DNA of 22,558 bases from Pseudomonadota bacterium (lineage in GTDB: Bacteria > Pseudomonadota > Gammaproteobacteria > Enterobacterales > Succinivibrionaceae). Position numbers and translations under genes: made by a program. The notes under the pieces were generated by a model, which was given only the letters and a program-made list of their open reading frames with translations, was not told the origin of the DNA and made no database searches. Below, piece by piece: positions 8,210-17,000 of this stretch; the first letter of the stretch is position 1; every line of letters starts with the position of its first letter. The stretch is from positions 1 through 22,558 of the forward strand of contig JAEWPL010000027.1 of assembly GCA_023460615.1 (NCBI GenBank), read 5' to 3'.

Positions 8210-11200
8210 ATGCCAAAGCGTACAGACATAAAAAAGATTTTAATTTTAGGTGCAGGTCCTATCGTAATCGGACAGGCATGTGAATTCGACTATTCTGGAA
8301 CCCAGGCTTGTAGAGCTCTTCGTGAGGAAGGCTATGAGGTTATCCTTGTAAACTCTAACCCTGCTACCATCATGACTGATCCTGATGTTGCAGATGTTAC
8401 CTACATTGAACCAATTCACTGGAAAGTAGTTGAAAACATCATCGCTAAAGAGCGTCCTGATGTAGTACTTCCAACCATGGGTGGTCAGACAGCTTTAAAC
8501 TGCGCTTTAGATCTAGAAAAACACGGTGTATTAGCAAAATACAACGTAGAAATGATCGGTGCTAAAGCTGATGCTATTGATAAAGCAGAAAACCGCGAGC
8601 GCTTTGATAAGGCCATGAAGAAGATTGGTCTTGAGTGTCCACGTGCAGGTATTGCTCACAGCATGGATGAGGCTTGGGAAGTTCAAAAACAAGTTGGTTT
8701 CCCATGTATTATTCGTCCATCCTTCACCATGGGTGGTACTGGTGGCGGTATTGCATATAACCCAGAAGAGTTTACCGAAATTTGTAACAAGGGTTTAGAA
8801 CTATCTCCTACCCACGAGCTTCTAATCGATGAATCTCTAATCGGTTGGAAAGAGTACGAGATGGAAGTAGTTCGTGATAGAAAAGATAATTGTATTATCG
8901 TATGTTCTATCGAGAACTTAGATCCTATGGGTATCCACACTGGTGACTCTATCACTGTAGCTCCAGCTCAAACCCTAACCGATAAAGAATACCAAATCAT
9001 GCGTGATGCTGCTATGGCAGTACTACGTGAAATTGGTGTTGAAACTGGTGGTTCTAACGTACAGTTTGGTATTAACCCAGATAATGGCCGTATGGTTATT
9101 ATCGAGATGAACCCACGTGTATCTCGTTCTTCTGCTTTAGCTTCAAAAGCAACTGGTTTCCCTATTGCTAAGATTGCAGCTAAACTTGCTGTAGGTTACA
9201 CCTTAGATGAACTTGGCAATGACATTACTGGTGATAAGACTCCAGCTTCCTTCGAGCCAAGCTTAGACTATGTAGTAACTAAGATCCCTCGTTTCAACTT
9301 TGAGAAGTTCCCAAATTCTGATGACCGTTTAACCACCCAGATGAAGTCTGTAGGTGAGGTAATGGCTATTGGTAGAACTTTTGAGGAATCTTTACAAAAA
9401 GCTTTACGCGGACTAGAGACTGGCAAGTTAGGTTTTGATCCTCGTTTAGACATGAAGCACCCTGATGCTCGTCAAAAATTATTACACGAGCTTGAAAATG
9501 CTGGTGCTCACAGAATTTGGTACCTAGGTGATGCCTTTAGACTTGGCATGACTGTAGAAGAGGTATTTGATTACACCAAGATTGACAGATGGTTCTTGTC
9601 TCAAATTAAAGAGATCATCGATATTGAATTATCTCTATCAGGTAAGACCTTAAAGTCTATCGACGCTGAGCAAATGCGCGATCTTAAAGCACGCGGTTTC
9701 TCTGATGCACGTCTTGCAAGCCTACTTAAGACTACTGAAGATGAAGTTCGTAAGCGTCGTTGGTTATTTGAAGTATTCCCAACTTATAAGCGCGTAGATA
9801 CTTGCGCAGCTGAGTTTGCAACTTCTACAGCTTATATGTACTCTACTTATGAGCAAGAGTGTGAAGCTAGACCTACTGATAAGAAGAAAGTTATCGTACT
9901 AGGTGGTGGTCCAAACAGAATCGGTCAAGGTATCGAATTTGACTATTGCTGCGTACACGCTTCTATGGCATTACGTGAAGACGGTTTTGAATCTATCATG
10001 GTTAACTGCAACCCTGAGACTGTTTCAACCGACTATGATATTTCCGATAGACTATATTTTGAGCCTGTAACTTTAGAAGATGTGCTTGAAATTGCTCGTA
10101 TCGAAAAACCAGTTGGCGTAATCGTTCAGTTCGGTGGTCAAACTCCATTGAAACTTGCTAAGAAGTTAGAGCAAGAAGGTGTACCAATCATTGGTACTTC
10201 TCCAGACGATATCGATAGAGCTGAAGATCGTAAGCTATTCCAAGAAGTAGTAAATAAATTACAATTACTACAACCTAAGAATGGTACAGCAACCTCTCTA
10301 GCTCAAGCTATAAGCGTAGCTAACGAAATTGGTTACCCACTAGTAGTTCGTCCATCTTACGTTTTAGGTGGTCGTGCTATGGAAGTAGTTTACGGTGAGG
10401 ATGATTTAATTCACTACTTTGCTGAAGCTGTTAAAGTATCAAATAAATCACCAGTGCTTCTAGATAAGTTCCTAGATCACGCAACCGAAATTGACGTGGA
10501 TGCTGTTGCTGATGGTACCGATGTAGTAATCGGCGGTATCATGGAGCACATTGAGGAGTGTGGTGTTCACTCAGGTGACGCAAGCTGCGTATTACCTCCA
10601 TACCACTTAACTCAAGATATGATTGACAGAATCACTAAGATCTCAAAGGAGCTTGCTATTGCTCTAAATGTTAAGGGTCTTATGAACGTTCAATTAGCAA
10701 TCCGTCAAGATAAGATTTACTTAATTGAGGTAAATCCTCGTGCTGCTCGTACAGTTCCATTTGTATCAAAGGCTACAGGTTTACCACTAGCTAAGATTGC
10801 AGCTCGTGTAATGACAGGCAAGACCTTAAAAGAGCAGGGTGTAACTCATGAGGTTATCCCACCATATTACTCAGTTAAGGAAGTAGTATTACCATTTGCT
10901 AAATTCCCAGGATCAGATCCTTTATTAGGACCTGAGATGAGATCAACTGGTGAGGCTATGGGTACAGCTACCACCTTCCCTGAGGCTTATGCAAAGGCTC
11001 AATTAGCAGCTAAGTCTCCAATTCAAAGAGAAGGTACTATCCTATTGTCTATTAAGAAGTCAGATCAAGACAGATTACCAAAACTTGGTAAGCTCTTAAA
11101 AGAAGCTGGCTTTAAGATGGAAGGCACAAGAGGTACAGCTGCTGTATTAAAGGCTGCAGGTATTGAATGTGAGACTGTAAATAAGGTATACGAAGGCAGA

Positions 11201-11443
11201 CCTAACCTATTAGACTTTATTAAGTCTGGTAGATATAGCTGGGTGATCAATACCACTGAAGGTCGTCAATCTGTTGAGGATTCACGCTCTTTACGTCGTA
11301 GCTGCTTACGCTATAACATTTCTTATACCACTACTTTAAATGCAGCTCTTGCAAGTATTGAGGCTCACGGTGCAGATGAATATGCATCTGTAAGCTCACT
11401 ACAAGAGTTACACAAGAAAGTTAATGAGAAATATCACAAGTAA
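8210..11443 (+). CDS. carB: Carbamoyl-phosphate synthase large subunit
   Basis: 1077 residues, against 1073 in E. coli. The two homologous ATP-grasp halves are both intact: the first starts at KKILILGAGPIVIGQA, the second near residue 560 at KKVIVLGGGPNRIGQG. Each half has its glycine-rich loop (RPSFTMGGTGGG; RPSYVLGGRAME) and its metal-site EMNPR/EVNPR motif. The last ~140 residues form the MGS-like allosteric domain. It keeps GTRGTA, the VNKVYEGRPN lysine and INTTEGR, which in E. coli bind UMP/IMP, so feedback control by UMP is likely. CarB makes carboxyphosphate and then carbamoyl phosphate, using ammonia tunnelled from CarA. AAAAGGA at 8195-8201 serves as the ribosome site and overlaps the end of carA. 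Confidence 0.98.
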   Translation: MPKRTDIKKILILGAGPIVIGQACEFDYSGTQACRALREEGYEVILVNSNPATIMTDPDVADVTYIEPIHWKVVENIIAKERPDVVLPTMGGQTALNCALDLEKHGVLAKYNVEMIGAKADAIDKAENRERFDKAMKKIGLECPRAGIAHSMDEAWEVQKQVGFPCIIRPSFTMGGTGGGIAYNPEEFTEICNKGLELSPTHELLIDESLIGWKEYEMEVVRDRKDNCIIVCSIENLDPMGIHTGDSITVAPAQTLTDKEYQIMRDAAMAVLREIGVETGGSNVQFGINPDNGRMVIIEMNPRVSRSSALASKATGFPIAKIAAKLAVGYTLDELGNDITGDKTPASFEPSLDYVVTKIPRFNFEKFPNSDDRLTTQMKSVGEVMAIGRTFEESLQKALRGLETGKLGFDPRLDMKHPDARQKLLHELENAGAHRIWYLGDAFRLGMTVEEVFDYTKIDRWFLSQIKEIIDIELSLSGKTLKSIDAEQMRDLKARGFSDARLASLLKTTEDEVRKRRWLFEVFPTYKRVDTCAAEFATSTAYMYSTYEQECEARPTDKKKVIVLGGGPNRIGQGIEFDYCCVHASMALREDGFESIMVNCNPETVSTDYDISDRLYFEPVTLEDVLEIARIEKPVGVIVQFGGQTPLKLAKKLEQEGVPIIGTSPDDIDRAEDRKLFQEVVNKLQLLQPKNGTATSLAQAISVANEIGYPLVVRPSYVLGGRAMEVVYGEDDLIHYFAEAVKVSNKSPVLLDKFLDHATEIDVDAVADGTDVVIGGIMEHIEECGVHSGDASCVLPPYHLTQDMIDRITKISKELAIALNVKGLMNVQLAIRQDKIYLIEVNPRAARTVPFVSKATGLPLAKIAARVMTGKTLKEQGVTHEVIPPYYSVKEVVLPFAKFPGSDPLLGPEMRSTGEAMGTATTFPEAYAKAQLAAKSPIQREGTILLSIKKSDQDRLPKLGKLLKEAGFKMEGTRGTAAVLKAAGIECETVNKVYEGRPNLLDFIKSGRYSWVINTTEGRQSVEDSRSLRRSCLRYNISYTTTLNAALASIEAHGADEYASVSSLQELHKKVNEKYHK

Positions 11444-11451
11444 ACTTGTGA
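11434..11451 (+). repeat. Perfect hairpin across the carB stop codon
   Basis: TCACAAGT (11434-11441) and ACTTGTGA (11444-11451) form a perfect 8-base inverted repeat with a two-base spacer. It spans the carB stop codon and lies just ahead of the terminator. It has no U-tract, so it is not itself a terminator. It could stabilise the 3' end of the message. Confidence 0.4.
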
Positions 11452-11457
11452 CTTCTT

Positions 11458-11487
11458 AAAAAAAGGCACCAAATGGTGCCTTTTTTG
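11458..11487 (+). terminator. Rho-independent terminator of carAB
   Basis: GGCACC (11465-11470), loop AAAT, GGTGCC (11475-11480) and a run of six T follow carB. An A-run before the stem pairs with the T-run, so it may also work in the reverse direction. Confidence 0.85.
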
Positions 11488-11569
11488 TTTTCTTTAGCAC
11501 CAAAACAAAGAATTTTTTGCAAAAGTGACAAATTCTCGATGTTTTAAAAGCAAGTGTCAGAATTTAACC

Positions 11570-11575
11570 TATACT
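11570..11575 (+). promoter_or_regulatory. Possible -10 box of the GNAT gene
   Basis: TATACT lies 35 bases ahead of the acetyltransferase start, but no good -35 is seen at the proper distance. Upstream, TTAGCACCAAAAC (11494-11506) carries the GCACCA half-site also found upstream of glnA and gdhA. Confidence 0.25.
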
Positions 11576-11609
11576 GTAAGTAGAACTTAAGCAAAATAAG
11601 GAGTTTTAG

Positions 11610-12110
11610 ATGATAAAGATTAGAAAAGCTACGTTTCAAGATATTGCCACTTTAAAGGAGTTAGCTTTAAATCTTGTACCTAACTCTTTTAAAGGCGTGC
11701 TAAATACCTCACAAATAGACTTCATGTTAGATAAGTACTACTCACAACAAGCGCTTCAAGATGCTTTAAATCAGGGTAAAGAGTATTTTATTGCAACTCT
11801 TGATGGAGAGGATGTAGGTGTAGTATCCGTAATCGAGCATGGTCCTGATTTATTCTTAATGCAAAAGATCTACGTACAGAGCAATGCTCAAGGTAAAGGC
11901 GTTGGCACTAAGCTCTTTGAACATTTAGTAGAATACGTTCAACAAAAGCACCCTGGGGAATGTACGATAGAGCTTTTAATCAATAAGCACAACCCAGGAC
12001 TTGAGTTTTACACTAAGCGTGGTATGCAAAAGATTAGAGATACTGGTTTGGACATGGGTGATTTCTTTATTAACGAGGAAGTGTACTCACTAAAAGTGAA
12101 CACGAAGTAA
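11610..12110 (+). CDS. GNAT family N-acetyltransferase
   Basis: A 166-residue single-domain GNAT protein. The acetyl-CoA-binding motif A is QGKGVG at residues 94-99, after the beta-4 strand LFLMQKIYVQ. The C-terminal FYTKRGM (133-139) is the usual motif B region. AAGGAG at 11598-11603 supports the ATG. The acceptor cannot be told from sequence: it may be a small amine, an amino acid or a protein N-terminus. The gene stands alone between the carB terminator and the long glnA upstream region, flanked by terminators, so it is probably its own transcription unit. A link to nitrogen metabolism rests only on position and on one shared upstream GCACCA half-site. Confidence 0.9.
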   Translation: MIKIRKATFQDIATLKELALNLVPNSFKGVLNTSQIDFMLDKYYSQQALQDALNQGKEYFIATLDGEDVGVVSVIEHGPDLFLMQKIYVQSNAQGKGVGTKLFEHLVEYVQQKHPGECTIELLINKHNPGLEFYTKRGMQKIRDTGLDMGDFFINEEVYSLKVNTK

Positions 12111-12166
12111 GTGACTTTAGTTAAAAGTTCACCAAAAATACACAATTTAAAAAACTTTAAAGCTCT

Positions 12167-12220
12167 AAAAGTGTGCAACGTATCAATTTAAGTTTTAAAA
12201 AGATATTTTGCACATTTTTT
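12167..12220 (+). terminator. Possible long-loop terminator after the GNAT gene
   Basis: AAAAGTGTGCAA (12167-12178) can pair with TTGCACATTTTT (12208-12219) through one G-U pair, leaving a 29-base loop, followed by more T. The loop is long, so termination is uncertain. The arms also contain GTGC/GCAC half-sites like those nearer glnA, so this could instead be part of the regulatory region. Confidence 0.35.
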
Positions 12221-12344
12221 CTTTTATATCAGTAAGTTAAAGTCATTTCTATAATTTTCAAAAAACACACCAACTAAAGTTACCCTTACAATAAACTTAC
12301 CAAAATTTAGATATCTTATTGATTTTAATCAGTTAAATTTATTC

Positions 12345-12391
12345 GCACCAAATTAGCACATATAGTAAAATGTAGTGTGTAGTTTTAGTGC
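12345..12391. promoter_or_regulatory. Cluster of GCAC/GTGC half-sites upstream of glnA
   Basis: Within the 387-base gap ahead of glnA, CGCACCA (GCAC at 12345-12348) and AGCACA (12356-12359) lie exactly 11 bases apart. TTTTAGTGCTA (GTGC at 12388-12391) follows in the opposite orientation and sits just upstream of the -35 box. Further copies occur at 12173-12176 and 12210-12213. GCACCA is the half-site of enteric NtrC operators, but no full palindrome of the NtrC type is seen. Outside these sites and the promoter, the gap is plain AT-rich sequence without a gene. Confidence 0.4.
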
Positions 12392-12406
12392 TACTCAAAA
12401 TTTGCT

Positions 12407-12435
12407 TTGACATAAGTCACTAATAACACGACAAT
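12407..12435 (+). promoter_or_regulatory. Candidate sigma-70 promoter of glnA
   Basis: A consensus TTGACA (12407-12412), a 17-base spacer and GACAAT (12430-12435; four of six matches) lie upstream of glnA. The leader would be about 55 bases. No sigma-54 -24/-12 pair was found in the gap, unlike the main nitrogen-regulated promoter of enteric glnA. Confidence 0.55.
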
Positions 12436-12497
12436 CATCGTAGTTAAAACAAATCGGGTACGAAGTACTCATTCATTGAATAATTAGGAGCACCTAA

Positions 12498-13907
12498 ATG
12501 GATTTTTCTTCAGTAAGTAAACTCATCAAAGATAATGACGTTATTTTTGCTGACTTAAGATTTACAGATACAAAGGGTAAAGAGCAGCACATTACTCTTC
12601 CTATTTCATGCATCGATGAGAAGTTCTTCGAGCAGGGTAAGATGTTTGATGGTTCATCAATTGCTGGCTGGCGTGGTATTGACAAGTCAGACATGATCTT
12701 AATGCCAGACATTGACACTGTTATGTTAGATCCATTCTATGCAGATCCAACCATCATTGTACGCTGCGATATTTTAGAGCCTGTAACCTTAACCGGTTAC
12801 GACCGTGACCCACGTTCAGTTGCAAAGCGTGCTGAAGAGTACTTAAAGTCAACTGGTATTGGTGATAAAGCATTCTTTGGTCCAGAGCCAGAGTTCTTCT
12901 TATTCGATGATGTTCGTTTCAAGTCTGATATTTCAGGCTCATTTGTAGCTATCGATGATATTGAAGCAGCATGGAACTCTGCAACAGAGTACGAAGGTGG
13001 TAACAAAGGTTACCGTCCAGCTGTTAAGGGTGGTTACTTCCCAGTTCCTCCTGTAGATTCTTCACAGGACATCCGTTCAGCTATGTGTAAAGTTATGGCT
13101 CAGATGGGTCTAGTACTAGAGGCTCACCACCACGAAGTTGCTACAGCAGGCCAAAACGAGATTGCAACCGAGTTTAACAGCCTAACTAAGAAAGCTGATG
13201 AAGTTCAGATTTACAAGTATGTTGTTCAAAACGTAGCAAACCAATATGGTAAGACTGCTACCTTCATGCCAAAGCCAATTTATGGAGACAATGGTTCAGG
13301 TATGCACTGCCACCAGTCAATTGGTAAAGATGGTAAGAATATCTTTGCTGGTAACCTATATGGTGGTCTATCTCAAGAAGCTCTATGGTACATCGGTGGT
13401 ATCATTAAGCACGCTAAGGCATTAAATGCTTTCACAAACCCTTCAACTAACTCTTATAAGAGACTAGTTCCAGGCTTTGAGGCTCCTTTAATGTTAGCTT
13501 ACTCAGCTGCTAACCGTTCAGCTTCAATTCGAATTCCATACGCTTTAAATCCTAAGACAGCTCACATCGAGGTTCGTTTCCCTGATTGTACAGCTAACCC
13601 ATACTTAGCTTTCGCTGCTATGTTAATGGCTGGTCTAGATGGTATCTTAAACAAGCTTGATCCAGGTGAGGCTATGGATAAGAACCTATACGACTTACCA
13701 CCTGAGGAAGCTGCTAATATCCCACAAGTTTGTGGCTCATTAGATGAGGCTTTAAAGGCACTAAAGGCTGATCACGACTTCTTAACCGCTGGTGGCGTAT
13801 TCAGTGATGACATGATTAACGCTTACATCGAGCTTAAGGCAGCTGAGGATACAAGAGTTCGTTCAACTCCACATCCTGCTGAGTTTGAGTTGTACTACAG
13901 CTTATAA
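12498..13907 (+). CDS. glnA: Glutamine synthetase, type I (GSI-beta)
   Basis: 469 residues, the same size as E. coli GlnA. It makes glutamine from glutamate, ammonia and ATP as a cytoplasmic dodecamer. Visible landmarks are the DGSS latch loop (51-54) and FGPEPEFF with metal-binding Glu130 and Glu132. Also present are the ATP/metal region GDNGSGMHCHQS (263-274), the Glu-flap PGFEAP (325-330) and NRSASIRIP (339-347). The adenylylation site Tyr398 lies in KNLYDLPPEEA. The intact tyrosine implies control by a GlnE adenylyltransferase encoded elsewhere. AGGAG at 12486-12490 supports the ATG. Unlike in E. coli, no ntrBC genes follow: gltBD is next, beyond a terminator. Confidence 0.98.
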   Translation: MDFSSVSKLIKDNDVIFADLRFTDTKGKEQHITLPISCIDEKFFEQGKMFDGSSIAGWRGIDKSDMILMPDIDTVMLDPFYADPTIIVRCDILEPVTLTGYDRDPRSVAKRAEEYLKSTGIGDKAFFGPEPEFFLFDDVRFKSDISGSFVAIDDIEAAWNSATEYEGGNKGYRPAVKGGYFPVPPVDSSQDIRSAMCKVMAQMGLVLEAHHHEVATAGQNEIATEFNSLTKKADEVQIYKYVVQNVANQYGKTATFMPKPIYGDNGSGMHCHQSIGKDGKNIFAGNLYGGLSQEALWYIGGIIKHAKALNAFTNPSTNSYKRLVPGFEAPLMLAYSAANRSASIRIPYALNPKTAHIEVRFPDCTANPYLAFAAMLMAGLDGILNKLDPGEAMDKNLYDLPPEEAANIPQVCGSLDEALKALKADHDFLTAGGVFSDDMINAYIELKAAEDTRVRSTPHPAEFELYYSL

Positions 13908-13923
13908 CAAAAATTATAAATAG

Positions 13924-13956
13924 GGTTAAAAAGTCTTAAATTACAAAGACTTAACC
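13924..13956 (+). repeat. First hairpin after glnA
   Basis: GGTTAA-AA-AGTCTT pairs with AAGACT-TAACC, with a small bulge and a loop of about eight bases. It lies 16 bases past the glnA stop and just before the stronger GC-rich hairpin. It has no U-tract. It could protect the glnA message 3' end or act with the second hairpin. Confidence 0.4.
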
Positions 13957-13966
13957 ATAATAAAAT

Positions 13967-13997
13967 AGGGCCCTAAGTTAACTTATGGGCCCTTTTT
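13967..13997 (+). terminator. Rho-independent terminator between glnA and gltB
   Basis: AGGGCCC (13967-13973) pairs with GGGCCCT (13987-13993), followed by TTTTT (13993-13997). The loop holds a further palindrome, TAAGTTAACTTA, that lengthens the stem. It stands only 33 bases before the gltB start. Confidence 0.8.
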
Positions 13998-14030
13998 GTA
14001 TCTATACCACTCGCAAAAGGTAATTAAAAT

Positions 14031-17000
14031 ATGACTAATTCTGGCTTATACAGAAGTGAATATGAGCACGATGCTTGCGGTGTCGGTTTCATAGCTCACA
14101 TCAAGGGAAAGAAGAGTCACAGCATCGTAAGTCAAGGTTTGGAGGTTCTAAAGAACTTGACTCACCGTGGCGCTGTTGGAGCTGATCCACTACAAGGCGA
14201 TGGTGCTGGCATTCTAATTCAAATCCCTGATCAAATCCTACGTGATGACATGATGACTCAAGGGGTAAAACTACCACCACCAGGTGAATACGGTGTGGGT
14301 ATGATTTTCCTACCAAGAGAAGAAGCTTCTCGTCATGCTTGCCAAGAAGAAATTGAACGCGCTATTTTAGCTGAAGGTCAAATTATTCTAGGTTGGAGAG
14401 ACGTACCACTAAATGAAGCTATTCCAATGTCTCCTGTAGTACGTGAAAAAGAGCCTGTAATTAGACAGATTTTTGTAGGACACTCTCCTGATTTATTAGT
14501 AACCGATGCACTAGAAAGAAAGCTATATATCATCAGAAAGAAGTGCTCTATTGCAATTGCTAACTTAAAATTAAAGCACTGCAAGGAATTTTATATTCCA
14601 TCATTCTCTGCTCGTACCATCGTTTACAAGGGTCAGCTTTTAGCAAGCCAAGTTGGTGAATACTACAAGGATTTAACCGATTCTCGCTGTGTTAGTGCTA
14701 TTGCCCTAATCCACCAGCGTTTCTCAACTAACACTTTCCCTCAATGGTCACTTGCTCACCCATTTAGAATGATTGCTCACAACGGTGAAATTAACACCTT
14801 ACGTGGTAACTTCAACTGGATTAAAGCTCGTGAAAAGAAGATCTCCTCTCCTGTATTTGGAAATGATCTTGAGAAATTGTGGCCTTTAATCTTCCAAGGA
14901 CAGTCTGATTCAGCTTCCTTTGATAACGTATTTGAGTTATTAACTCTATCAGGCTATTCTTTAGCACAAGCAGCCATGATGATGATCCCATCTGCTTGGG
15001 AAAAAGATACCTTAATGGATCCTAAGTTAAAGGCTTTCTATGAATACTATGCTGCTATGATGGAGCCATGGGATGGTCCTGCAGCTGTAGCCTTTACAGA
15101 TGGTAGACAAATCGGTGCTACCTTGGACAGAAACGGTTTACGTCCTGCTCGTTATATCGTAACTAAAGACGATTTAGTAATCCTAGCCTCTGAAGAAGGT
15201 ACCCTAAAGATTGATGAAAGTAGAATTGCTCGCCACTGGAGATTAGAGCCTGGCAGAATGCTTTTAATCGATACTGAGCAAGGTCGTATCATTTCTGATA
15301 GCGAAATTAAGAATTCTCTTGCTACTTCACGTCCATACCAAGAGTGGGTTGACAAGGTTCGTATTAGATTAACCGATATTAAGACAGAGCCTCAGGCTGT
15401 AGGTTTAAACCTAACTACTAAAGCTTTAATGGGCGTATTTGGTTATACACGTGAAGATGTTGAGCGTTTAATTAAGCCAAAGGCTATTAACGGTCAAGAG
15501 CCTGTGCTATCAATGGGTAATGATGCTCCTTTAGCTGTATTATCAAATCAGCCAAAGAGCTTATATGATTACTTTAGACAATTATTTGCTCAGGTTACAA
15601 ACCCAGCTATCGATCCTATTAGAGAAGAGATGGTAACCTCCCTAGTTTCCTTCATTGGACCTAGACCTGATCTTCTAAACATCATGGATAATAACCCTCC
15701 AATTCGTCTAGAAGTACAACAGCCAATTTTAGATGCTGTTGAAATGGAGAAGATTAGAAATATCAGTAAATATACTGATAACAAGTTTAGATCAAAGCAA
15801 CTTGATATCACCTATCCTCTATCCTGGGGTAAAGATGGTATCGAAGCAAGACTAGCTTCTATTAGAGCTGCTGCTATTGATGCTGTAAAGACAGGTCATA
15901 ACATTCTTATCATTTCAGATAGAAATGTAGCAGCCGACAGACTTGCAATTCCAGCTTTACTTGCAACCTCAGCTGTACACCTATGCTTAGTTGAAAACGG
16001 ACTTAGAACCAGCACAGGCTTAGTTGTTGAAACAGGCTCTGCTCGTACCGTTCATCAATTTGCTCTATTAGGTGGTTATGGTGCTGAAGCAATTCACCCT
16101 TATGTAGCACTACAAGTTGTAGCTGAATTAGCTCCAGATGCTCAATCAGTTAAGACTTATCAAGACAACTACATCCACGCTATCGATAAAGGTCTATACA
16201 AGACCATGGCTAAGATGGGTATTTGTACCTATATGTCTTATATCGGTGCTCAGATCTTTGAGGCAGTGGGTTTATCACAAGAATTTGTAGATAAGTACTT
16301 TACTAATACCCCAAGCCCTATTGAAGGTGTAGGTCTATTTGATATTGCACAAGAAGCTGTAAAGACTCACAAAGATGCCTTCAAGAAGATTGCGCTTCAA
16401 GATCCTTCTCTTGCCCAAGGTGGCGATTTGAACTGGAGATATGATGGCGAGCAGCACATGTGGACTCCTGATGCAGTAGTTCACTTACAACGTGCTGTAA
16501 GAGCTGGCTCTTATGAGGAATATCAAAAGTACGCTAAGATCATTAACGATCAATCTAAGCGCTTGATGACCATTCGCGGTTTATTCAAGTTCAAGAAGAC
16601 TACTCCTATTGATATTAGCAAGGTAGAATCTGAAGAATCTATCATTCACCGTTTTGCTTGCTCTGCTATGTCTATGGGTGCTATCTCTACAGAAGCCCAC
16701 ACTACTATGGCTATTGCCATGAATAGACTAGGTGCTATGAGTAACAGTGGTGAAGGTGGTGAAGATCCTCGTCGTGATGGTGTAATCACTAAAGAAACTT
16801 CAACTAAGGCTATTTTAGGTGATGATGTTGTAGTTGATATTCCATTACACAAAGGTGATTCTCTACGTTCTCGCACTAAGCAGGTAGCCTCAGGTAGATT
16901 TGGTGTAACCACCGATTATCTTGCAACAGCTGATTTAATTCAGATTAAACTTGCACAAGGTGCAAAGCCTGGTGAAGGTGGTCAATTACCAGGTCACAAG

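Noticed and set aside
11464..11481. GGCACCAAATGGTGCC looks like an NtrC palindrome
   Set aside because: It has four rather than five central bases between GCACC and GGTGC, follows carB directly, and is continued by a T-run. It is better explained as the carAB terminator.
12111..12344. A small RNA gene in the long gap between the GNAT gene and glnA
   Set aside because: There is no promoter followed by a compact structured element. The only strong pairing is the long-loop hairpin at 12167-12220, which is better read as a weak terminator or half-sites.
16646..16912. Minus-strand reading frame inside gltB
   Set aside because: One of several open antisense frames in long genes with strong codon bias. 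It has no start signal and no family features.
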